From contig NZ_CP123499.1 of NCBI RefSeq assembly GCF_029873475.1, forward strand, positions 558,001-622,000: a DNA stretch of 64,000 nt, read 5' to 3'. A program made the translations under genes and the position numbers. Shown here in pieces: positions 18,183-25,574 of the stretch; position 1 is the stretch's first letter, and each line of letters begins with the position of its first letter. The stretch comes from Arsenophonus sp. aPb (GTDB lineage Bacteria > Pseudomonadota > Gammaproteobacteria > Enterobacterales > Enterobacteriaceae). Under the pieces are notes generated by a model that saw nothing but the letters and a program-made list of their open reading frames with translations, was not told where the DNA came from and ran no database searches.

Positions 18183-19082
18183 ATGAATAATAGTTATATT
18201 GTGTTTCCTAATATTGATCCTGTTATATTCTCGATTGGTCCAGTAGCCCTTCATTGGTATGGTTTGATGTATTTGGTGGGATTTGTTTTTGCTCTATGGT
18301 TGGCAAAGAGAAGGGCCGGCAAAGCGAATAGCGGTTGGACGAAAAATGAAGTTGAAAATCTGCTCTATATTGGTTTTTTAGGTGTCTTTATTGGCGGGCG
18401 TCTTGGCTATGTTTTATTTTATAATTTGCCTGTCTTCCTGAGCAATCCTCTTTATCTATTTAAAGTCTGGGACGGAGGAATGTCTTTTCATGGTGGGTTA
18501 ATTGGGGTGATATGCGCCATGTGGTGGTATGCTCGTAGGACTCGCCGCCATTTTTTTCAAGTTGCCGATTTTGTTGCGCCACTAATTCCCTTTGGATTAG
18601 GCATGGGACGTATTGGTAATTTTATTAATGGCGAGCTTTGGGGACGTGTAACATTAGACACGCCATGGGCAATGTTATTCCCAGGCTCACGGGGAGAAGA
18701 CATTCAGATTGTCAGTCAGGACCCTTCTTTATTACCAATTTTAGAACAGTATGGTGTATTACCACGGCACCCTTCCCAACTTTATGAGATGTTTTTTGAA
18801 GGGATCGTTTTATTTATTATTTTAAATTTGTTTGTTCGTAAGCCCCGTCCAATGGGGAGTGTGTCAGGATTGTTTTTGATTGGTTATGGTGCTTTCCGTA
18901 TTTTTATTGAATTTTTCCGACAGCCAGATGCGCAGTTGGGGCTATTTGGTGGTATAAGTATGGGACAAATTCTGTCTATTCCTATGATCATTATTGGTAT
19001 TTTTATGATGATTTGGGCGTATAAGAAAGATAGCCATTGTACAAATTATTCCATTACTAGCAAGGTAGAAAAAAGTAAGTAG
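18183..19082 (+). CDS. lgt: Phosphatidylglycerol-prolipoprotein diacylglyceryl transferase
   Basis: Lgt attaches diacylglycerol from phosphatidylglycerol to the lipobox cysteine of prolipoproteins in the inner membrane, the first step of lipoprotein maturation. From ATG 18183 it has 299 residues (E. coli 291), seven predicted membrane segments, and the family landmarks DPVIFSIGPVALHWYGLMY, GGMSFHGGLIG and GRIGNFINGELWGR. An upstream GTG at 18174 is in frame but overlaps the GTGGAG ribosome site, so I reject it. thyA follows after 66 bases. Confidence 0.95.
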   Translation: MNNSYIVFPNIDPVIFSIGPVALHWYGLMYLVGFVFALWLAKRRAGKANSGWTKNEVENLLYIGFLGVFIGGRLGYVLFYNLPVFLSNPLYLFKVWDGGMSFHGGLIGVICAMWWYARRTRRHFFQVADFVAPLIPFGLGMGRIGNFINGELWGRVTLDTPWAMLFPGSRGEDIQIVSQDPSLLPILEQYGVLPRHPSQLYEMFFEGIVLFIILNLFVRKPRPMGSVSGLFLIGYGAFRIFIEFFRQPDAQLGLFGGISMGQILSIPMIIIGIFMMIWAYKKDSHCTNYSITSKVEKSK

Positions 19083-19148
19083 CAGAAGATGTTAATACGG
19101 TTTTTTTATTTATAGTATTAAATAATAAATTTTTAGCGAGTAATAATA

Positions 19149-20000
19149 ATGAAACAATATCTGGATTTATGTCAGCGTATTATAGATGAAGGTCAGTGGA
19201 TAGAAAATAAACGCACAGGTGTTCGGTGTTTAACAATTATTAATGCTGATCTTGAATACGATGTCGCAAATAACCAGTTTCCTTTAATTACAACTCGTAA
19301 AAGTTTTTATAAAGCGGCTATTGCTGAATTATTAGGTTACCTAAGGGGTTATTCAAGCGCTGCACAATTTCGAGATATTGGCTGTAATACATGGAATGCC
19401 AATGCGAATGAAAATCAGGCATGGCTCAATAATCCGAACCGTAAAGGTGAAGATGACATGGGGCGGGTTTATGGTGTTCAGGGGCGTTCATGGCAACGGC
19501 CTGATGGCACTTATTTAGATCAGCTACAAAAAGTCATTAGTAACCTTTCGGTTGGGATAGATGATCGTGCGGAAATAATCACTTTTTACAATCCGGGTGA
19601 ATTTGAATTAGGTTGTTTACGCCCTTGTATGCATACTCACACTTTTTCTCTATTAGCTGACACACTTTATTTAACTTCATACCAACGTAGTTGTGATGTT
19701 CCTTTGGGACTGAACTTTAATCAAATCCAATGTTTTGTTTTACTGGCACTTGTTGCCCAGATCACGGGTCACAAACCAGGTAAGGTTTATCATAAGATAG
19801 TGAATGCTCACATTTATGAAAATCAACTTTCAATCATGCGTGATATCCAGTTGAAGCGTGCTCCTTATTCTTTGCCACAATTGCGGATTAATCCTGACAT
19901 TAAGACATTAAAAGATATTGAAACCTGGGTAAGTAGTAATGATTTTGAGGTCATTGGTTATCAATTTCATGATGCAATTAAATATCCATTTACGGTATGA
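19149..20000 (+). CDS. thyA: Thymidylate synthase (long type)
   Basis: ThyA methylates dUMP to dTMP using methylene-tetrahydrofolate, producing the dihydrofolate that FolA recycles. At 283 residues it is longer than the 264-residue E. coli enzyme and of the type I remember from Vibrio and Proteus. The catalytic cysteine is C160 in LRPCMHTHTF, followed by QRSCDVPLGLNFN (phosphate and nucleotide binding) and a C-terminal YPFTV. Extra residues lie around ENQAWLNNPNRKGEDDMGRVYG. The gene order lgt-thyA is enteric, so this is a lineage trait rather than a stray gene. Confidence 0.93.
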   Translation: MKQYLDLCQRIIDEGQWIENKRTGVRCLTIINADLEYDVANNQFPLITTRKSFYKAAIAELLGYLRGYSSAAQFRDIGCNTWNANANENQAWLNNPNRKGEDDMGRVYGVQGRSWQRPDGTYLDQLQKVISNLSVGIDDRAEIITFYNPGEFELGCLRPCMHTHTFSLLADTLYLTSYQRSCDVPLGLNFNQIQCFVLLALVAQITGHKPGKVYHKIVNAHIYENQLSIMRDIQLKRAPYSLPQLRINPDIKTLKDIETWVSSNDFEVIGYQFHDAIKYPFTV

Positions 20001-20271
20001 CGACTTTTATCAGTTACTGTAATCATCCAATATGAAATCAGTAACGATCCTCTCATTACTATTTTTAATTAATATTATGGTTAAATTAGTAAATAAATAG
20101 CTTCTGAAAACATTCAAATTTGGGAGGCATTTCTATTTTTGTTTGCCAATTTTATGTAATACAAAATTTTTAATAGATCTGTTTCCCTTCTATCTCATTT
20201 GATGATTTATTTTTTTATCCTAAATGCATAACAATAGTCTGTGTTGATTGAGTTACATATGGCAAAAATAG

Positions 20272-20751
20272 ATGCGTCAACAAGGGTTCACAGTGCTTGA
20301 AATTATCATTGCGATTGCAATAACCGCGTTGATTACTGTTGCTAGTATCAAGGGATGGCGGAATTATCAAAATAAAATACATTTAATTGTTGTCACGCAA
20401 AAAGTTGCTGCTTTTATTGCTCGTCACCAAATGCAGGCGGCTTATTTGAATCAGGAGAGGCAATTAATAATTAAAACGGATAAAACGTCAAATTGGATGT
20501 TGATAGTGACAATTAAGGGTAAAAAGGATAACCAGCAAAGTACAGAAATGAAGTGGATTAATAGGCATGATGAAATTCTGTTAAAAAGTTACAGCCGAAT
20601 ATCGACCTTGTTGCTAGGTAAAAGAGGAACAGCATTACCGACTACTTTACATTTTAGCAATCAATCAGAAGATATTTCGCTCATAATTTCTGGTTTGGGA
20701 CGAGTGCGCTTGTGTAGTCATCAAAGGCTAGGGGGAATCGCCAGGTGTTAA
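20272..20751 (+). CDS. ppdA: Prepilin peptidase-dependent protein A (minor pseudopilin)
   Basis: This is a type IV-like minor pilin of unknown assembly role. The 159 residues (E. coli about 156) start MRQQGFTVLEIII, so the prepilin peptidase would cut after G5, leaving an N-methylated Phe and the conserved Glu5, followed by a hydrophobic helix to about 27. It heads a tightly packed set ppdA-ppdB-ygdB-ppdC-recC, each overlapping the next. I see no clear ribosome site in front of the ATG. Sequence identity to E. coli is low, so the name rests on motif and position. Confidence 0.85.
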   Translation: MRQQGFTVLEIIIAIAITALITVASIKGWRNYQNKIHLIVVTQKVAAFIARHQMQAAYLNQERQLIIKTDKTSNWMLIVTIKGKKDNQQSTEMKWINRHDEILLKSYSRISTLLLGKRGTALPTTLHFSNQSEDISLIISGLGRVRLCSHQRLGGIARC

Positions 20752-21347
20752 ATAGACGAATTTCTTATAGGCTCAAGCAACAAGGTTTTTCACTAATTGA
20801 AGTCCTAATCAGCTTAATAATAAGTAGTATTGTTTTTCTCGCTATTATAACGCTATACCCAATACTGACGCAGCAAATTCATCGATTATATCAAACTTAT
20901 CATCTTGATATTGTGGCGAGACAATTTTTATTAATGTTGGAAAAAGATGCTCGACGTTCAGGTTATTGTTTTGGAGAGTGTGTCGGAGTGGCATTGAAAA
21001 TTAGTGAAAAAAGTGGAGAGGCAGAGCATTCCTGTATTCGTCTTATTTACGATTACAATTTAGATGGCAAATGGGAAAAAGCAAAAGATGAGACTTCTGA
21101 TTTCTTTATCTATCGTATGCATCGAGGTATGTTGGAAATACACCGTAGCGGAATAGATTGTGAAGGGCAAGGTTGGATAAACCTATTTGATCCTAAACAG
21201 ATAGTGGTTTCACAATTTGCTTTAAAAGAAGTGACAATGGGTAATAAACGTTTTTTAACTGTGTATTTAAGTCTATTTCCACGCACATATCCAGATCTCT
21301 TAAGGGAATATAAACTGAAAATTTATTTAAGAAATCAATCGATATGA
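20745..21347 (+). CDS. ppdB: Prepilin peptidase-dependent protein B (minor pseudopilin)
   Basis: The protein is 200 residues with a prepilin-type N-terminus: a short basic leader, then QQGFSLIEVLISLIISS with the cut after Gly and Glu at mature position 5. The rest resembles PilW/PpdB-like minor pilins with pairs of cysteines (CFGECVG near 82-88). It starts at GTG 20745 inside the end of ppdA, with GGGGGA about 9 bases upstream. No major pilin or assembly ATPase is in the window, so whether it works in a pilus or DNA-uptake structure is open. Confidence 0.85.
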   Translation: MLNRRISYRLKQQGFSLIEVLISLIISSIVFLAIITLYPILTQQIHRLYQTYHLDIVARQFLLMLEKDARRSGYCFGECVGVALKISEKSGEAEHSCIRLIYDYNLDGKWEKAKDETSDFFIYRMHRGMLEIHRSGIDCEGQGWINLFDPKQIVVSQFALKEVTMGNKRFLTVYLSLFPRTYPDLLREYKLKIYLRNQSI

Positions 21348-21811
21348 AACAAATAAATTGGATTTTTTCCCACAAAAACCAACAGCAAGGTAGCATTTTA
21401 TTAATGGCAATAATAATGCTGATTACTATGAGTTTGTTAATGTTAAAAGCGTTGCATCATCATCAGGATAATATATTGCAGATGTTGGAAAATGAACAAC
21501 GCTATTGGCTTTTTTTTGAGCAAGCAGAGTCTGCATTAGCATGGGGAAAATATCAACCTTGGGTTATTACTAAGCAAAAAAATTCCTCATGGTCTTGTCA
21601 GCAGCCGATAGGTGCTAATTTTAAAAGTTGTTTGCGCCACTATAAAAATGATTATTTTCTATTAGCCGGCCATGCTTATTTTGACGATAAAATTGTATTT
21701 TCACTTTATCTATGGTTGAAAGAAGATAAAAATGTAATGTCAGGTTTTATTCCTTTAAAGCAGGGATGGCTGGATTTTTGTCCAGTTAAAAGAACGGAAT
21801 TTTGTCAATGA
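21344..21811 (+). CDS. ygdB: YgdB-like protein (DUF2509 type), pilin cluster
   Basis: This is a 155-residue protein with a basic start and QQQGSILLMAIIMLITMSLLML, a hydrophobic segment preceded by a Gly that could be a prepilin peptidase site, although the mature position-5 Glu is absent. PilX-like proteins of other type IV systems show the same layout. The start overlaps the ppdB stop (ATGA) and the end overlaps the ppdC start in the same way. Assignment to ygdB rests mainly on this fixed position between ppdB and ppdC. Confidence 0.8.
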   Translation: MKQINWIFSHKNQQQGSILLMAIIMLITMSLLMLKALHHHQDNILQMLENEQRYWLFFEQAESALAWGKYQPWVITKQKNSSWSCQQPIGANFKSCLRHYKNDYFLLAGHAYFDDKIVFSLYLWLKEDKNVMSGFIPLKQGWLDFCPVKRTEFCQ

Positions 21812-22200
21812 AACGTGCTAAACCCAATAGGCAATCTGGAATGGCAATAACCGAAGTTATGATTGCTATAGCGTTATTTGCTATTTCAGCTATAGCATTA
21901 ATAAAATATGTTCATAATCTAAAGGCTGGCTTTTTTCTCGCTTGGCAAAAAACACAACAATTTAGATTAATGCACACTTTTTTTGAAAGCGAAGAAGCGA
22001 TGCCAAGCCTTAATTCTACCATCGCTGATATAACGAATGATAGACTTAAAAATATTGATTTATCATATCGTTATGTGAATATTACAGATACTTGTAAGCA
22101 AATATTGATTACATTTAAGATGCCTAACAATCAATTGACAGCTGCATCAAGGTGGTACTGTTCGTCAGGGAGAGCATATGCTACAAATTTATCATTCTAA
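21808..22200 (+). CDS. ppdC: Prepilin peptidase-dependent protein C (minor pseudopilin)
   Basis: From ATG 21808 the protein has 130 residues, with the prepilin signature SGMAITEVMIAIALFAIS near 11-28: cut after Gly, mature Met1 and Glu5. The frame is also open from a TTG two codons earlier, but the ATG overlaps the ygdB stop as ATGA and is preferred. Two cysteines (DTCKQ and WYCSSG) could form a C-terminal disulfide loop, as in other PilV-like minor pilins. The gene's last 23 bases overlap the recC start. Confidence 0.83.
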   Translation: MKRAKPNRQSGMAITEVMIAIALFAISAIALIKYVHNLKAGFFLAWQKTQQFRLMHTFFESEEAMPSLNSTIADITNDRLKNIDLSYRYVNITDTCKQILITFKMPNNQLTAASRWYCSSGRAYATNLSF

Positions 22201-25200
22201 TCAATTAGAAATTCATAAAGAGCTGATTTCTAGTTTGATCAAAAGTGATCCCTTGACCAATCCATTTGAACAAGAAATTATTTTGGTTCAAAGTCCAGGT
22301 ATGTCGCAATGGCTGCAAATAGAGCTTGCACAAAGCTTAGGAATTGCCGCTAATATTTCTTTTCCTCTACCGGCAACTTTTATTTGGGACATGTTTACTC
22401 GGGTTTTACCTGATATTCCAAAAGAGAGTGCTTTTAGCAAAGGGGCAATGGCTTGGAAATTAATGACAATTTTACCTTCCTTGCTACACGAGCCGGAGTT
22501 TGAAGCACTTAGACAATATCTGAATGAGGATATGGGTAAACGCAAGTTGTATCAATTATCAGGCCGTATTGCAGATTTGTTTGATCAATATTTAGTCTAC
22601 CGACCACAATGGTTAGAAAACTGGCATAAGAAACAACTAATTGAGGGATTAAGTGATAATCAGCAATGGCAGAAGCGCCTTTGGTTAGCATTAATTGAAT
22701 ATACTGAAAAGCTTAATCAACCTAAATGGCATCGGGCAAATCTCTATCAACAATTTATACAAAGTTTACAGGTTAATCAGTCTTCCCATATTAGGTTGCC
22801 AAAACGCGTATTTATCTGTGGTATTGCCGCATTACCTCCCGTTTATTTGCAGGCATTAAACGCCCTTGGCCAGCATATAGATATTCATTTAATGTTTACT
22901 AATCCATGTCGTTATTATTGGGGGGATATTCAGAGCTATGCTTTTTTGGCAAAGCTTGAGCGGCGAAAGTTAAGGGACTTTCGCGATCAACATGAAATTA
23001 CACGTTTTAAGAGAGAAAGTTCACCTGATACTTTATTTAATCAGCTAGGTGAACAATTTCTGACTAATCCACTATTAGCGTCTTGGGGCAAGTTAGGGCG
23101 TGACAACCTCTATTTTCTTTCTCAGTTGGAACAATCTAATGAAATCGCTGCCTTTGTCGATTTACCATGTGATTGTTTATTGCACCAGGTTCAGAGAGAT
23201 ATTTTGGATTTAGAGGATCATGCTCAACTTGGTTTAACTGAAGCAAGATACAATAATAGTTTTTTAAAAAGACAATTAAGCAAACAGGATAAATCACTAA
23301 CATTTCATTCATGCCATAGCCCACAACGTGAGGTTGAAGTACTGCAAGATTATTTATTACGTCTATTTGAGGAAGATCCAACCCTAACCCCAAAAGATAT
23401 AATTGTGATGGTGGCTGATATCGACAGTTATGCACCTTATATACAGGCGGTGTTTAGTCATGTATCAGCTAAACGTCAGTTACCTTTCTCTATTTCAGAT
23501 CGAAAAGCTAGGCAGGTGCATCCTATTTTACAAGCTTTTATTTCATTACTTGATTTACCCCAAAGTCGTTTTACGACAGAACAAGTATTAGCGTTATTAG
23601 AAGTGCCTGCACTGGCTCGCCGATTTTCTATCTACGATGATGAATTACTTTTATTGCGTCGATGGATCAACGAATCAGGTATACGTTGGGGACTTAATGA
23701 TGAAAATATTGCAATGTTGGAGCTGCCGGTAACAGGGCAGAATACTTGGGCCTTTGGTTTAAATAGAATGCTGCTTGGCTATGCAATGGATAGCCATATA
23801 GGGACTTGGAATAAAATTTTGCCTTATGATGAATGTACAGGCTTATCCGCTCAGTTAGCCGGACAGCTTGCCACATTGATTGATTCATTAACCAGTTGGA
23901 GAAGTATACTTAATCAGGAAAGGAAACTGGCAGAATGGTTGCCATTATGTCAATGTTTGTTAGATGCTTTTTTTGAGACTGATGAGCAAATTGAATCGAT
24001 ATTCATTTTTATACTCCAGCAATGGCAGAAAACTATTGAGACTGGAATAGTGGCTAAATATGAAGATAGCGTTCCTCTATCACTTATTCGTGATGAGCTA
24101 GTAACATGTTTTGATGATGAAAAGATTAGTCAACGTTTTCTTGCTGGTGCAATTAATTTTTGTACTCTAATGCCTATGCGTTCTATTCCCTTTAAAGTTG
24201 TATGTTTATTAGGTATGAACGATCGGATATATCCACGTTCAATACCGCCATTGGGATTTGATTTAATGGCTGAACAGCCACAACGTGGTGACAGAAAGCG
24301 TCGAGATGATGATCGTTATCTATTTTTGGAGGCTTTAAATTCCGCTTCTCAGCTATTTTATCTTAGCTATATTGGCCATGCGATGCGTGACAATCAACCA
24401 CATAATCCCTCGGTGCTAGTAAATGAATTACTTGATTATATTAGCCAAAGTTTTTGTTTAGAGGGAGATGAGCATTTAAATGTTGATAATAGCGCTGATA
24501 GAGTAAAAGAACATTTAGTTACTAAACACACTCGAGTACCTTTTGCGACAGAGAATTATTTGCCTAATAGTATTCATCAGAGTTATGCCACTGAATGGTT
24601 ATCAGCAGCCAAAAAACAGGGGATTCCACCGCCTGAATTCTGTACACCGTTGACGCCAATAATTGAAAATGACAATGAAATATTATTAGAGCAGTTACTC
24701 TCTTTTTATCGACACCCGATACGGGCATTTTTTCAACAAAGGTTAAAAGTTAATTTTTTTAATGAAGAAGTGCAGTTACCGGAAAATGAGCCCTTTATTG
24801 TAAATAATTTGCAACGTTATAAATTTAATGAACGCTTACTTAAGGCTATGATTTATGAAGAATCTCTGGAGGAGCTGTTAACGACTTTACGGGCAACAGG
24901 TGGATTACCGGCAGCACATTTTGGTCAAATTTATTGGGAAAAACAGATCCAAGATATGCAGCCGTTAGCTAATAAAGTAAAGATAAATTGTCATGAATGT
25001 TTTAATAAACTATTTGTTGAACCCTTTGAGAATGCTCGTTTGGTCGGACAATTACGAAATATTCAGCAAAACGGCATTATTCGTTATCGTCCTGCAAATT
25101 TAACGATTAATGATGGCTTATCACTATGGATAGAGCATTTAATCTTTTGTTTAACAGTTAGATCTGGTGAAAGTTACTATTGGGGGAGAGATGATAGTGA

Positions 25201-25570
25201 ATGGTGTTTTGAGCCAGTGGATAAATATCAGGCGAAAGTATATTTACAACAGCTTATTAATGGTTATCAAGAGGGAATGAACTCGCCATTACCACTTTTT
25301 AATAAAAGTGGCTGGAATTGGTTAATGTCATGCTACAACAAAAAAAGTGATCAATTTGATTTTGAATCTGAGGCTGTTTCGCAAAAAGCAAAAAAGCAAC
25401 TTATCCAATCTTTACAAGGTACATATAATCAACCAGGTGAGATGGCAGATAGTTATATTGGACGAGCTTTCAGTAAAATAGATAGCAATTTGCTTGAAAC
25501 AATACAAATAAAGGTACGTACTTACTTATTGCCAATGGCGATCTTTAGAAAAAATAACAAGAGGATGTAA
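22178..25570 (+). CDS. recC: Exodeoxyribonuclease V subunit gamma, RecC
   Basis: RecC is the scaffold of RecBCD. It splits the duplex ahead of the two motors, feeds the 3' strand to RecB and reads Chi. The 1130 residues (E. coli 1122) start MLQIYHSNQLEI and share long blocks with E. coli, such as IPKESAFSKGAMAWKLM and LFDQYLVYRPQWLENW near the start and FCTLMPMRSIPFKVVCLLGMND in the middle. It is a dead helicase-nuclease fold without a Walker A motif, as expected. recC-ptrA-recB-recD are tightly packed and all intact, so the organism keeps Chi-regulated recombination. Confidence 0.96.
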   Translation: MLQIYHSNQLEIHKELISSLIKSDPLTNPFEQEIILVQSPGMSQWLQIELAQSLGIAANISFPLPATFIWDMFTRVLPDIPKESAFSKGAMAWKLMTILPSLLHEPEFEALRQYLNEDMGKRKLYQLSGRIADLFDQYLVYRPQWLENWHKKQLIEGLSDNQQWQKRLWLALIEYTEKLNQPKWHRANLYQQFIQSLQVNQSSHIRLPKRVFICGIAALPPVYLQALNALGQHIDIHLMFTNPCRYYWGDIQSYAFLAKLERRKLRDFRDQHEITRFKRESSPDTLFNQLGEQFLTNPLLASWGKLGRDNLYFLSQLEQSNEIAAFVDLPCDCLLHQVQRDILDLEDHAQLGLTEARYNNSFLKRQLSKQDKSLTFHSCHSPQREVEVLQDYLLRLFEEDPTLTPKDIIVMVADIDSYAPYIQAVFSHVSAKRQLPFSISDRKARQVHPILQAFISLLDLPQSRFTTEQVLALLEVPALARRFSIYDDELLLLRRWINESGIRWGLNDENIAMLELPVTGQNTWAFGLNRMLLGYAMDSHIGTWNKILPYDECTGLSAQLAGQLATLIDSLTSWRSILNQERKLAEWLPLCQCLLDAFFETDEQIESIFIFILQQWQKTIETGIVAKYEDSVPLSLIRDELVTCFDDEKISQRFLAGAINFCTLMPMRSIPFKVVCLLGMNDRIYPRSIPPLGFDLMAEQPQRGDRKRRDDDRYLFLEALNSASQLFYLSYIGHAMRDNQPHNPSVLVNELLDYISQSFCLEGDEHLNVDNSADRVKEHLVTKHTRVPFATENYLPNSIHQSYATEWLSAAKKQGIPPPEFCTPLTPIIENDNEILLEQLLSFYRHPIRAFFQQRLKVNFFNEEVQLPENEPFIVNNLQRYKFNERLLKAMIYEESLEELLTTLRATGGLPAAHFGQIYWEKQIQDMQPLANKVKINCHECFNKLFVEPFENARLVGQLRNIQQNGIIRYRPANLTINDGLSLWIEHLIFCLTVRSGESYYWGRDDSEWCFEPVDKYQAKVYLQQLINGYQEGMNSPLPLFNKSGWNWLMSCYNKKSDQFDFESEAVSQKAKKQLIQSLQGTYNQPGEMADSYIGRAFSKIDSNLLETIQIKVRTYLLPMAIFRKNNKRM

Positions 25571-25574
25571 TAAG

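Noticed and set aside
20013..20045. Inverted repeat GTTACTG...CAGTAAC after thyA as a terminator.
   Set aside because: Seven pairs around a 19-base loop without a T-tail; too weak.
23136..23888. Open frames of 60-100 residues on the strand opposite recC.
   Set aside because: They lie wholly inside a strongly conserved gene and have no family resemblance.
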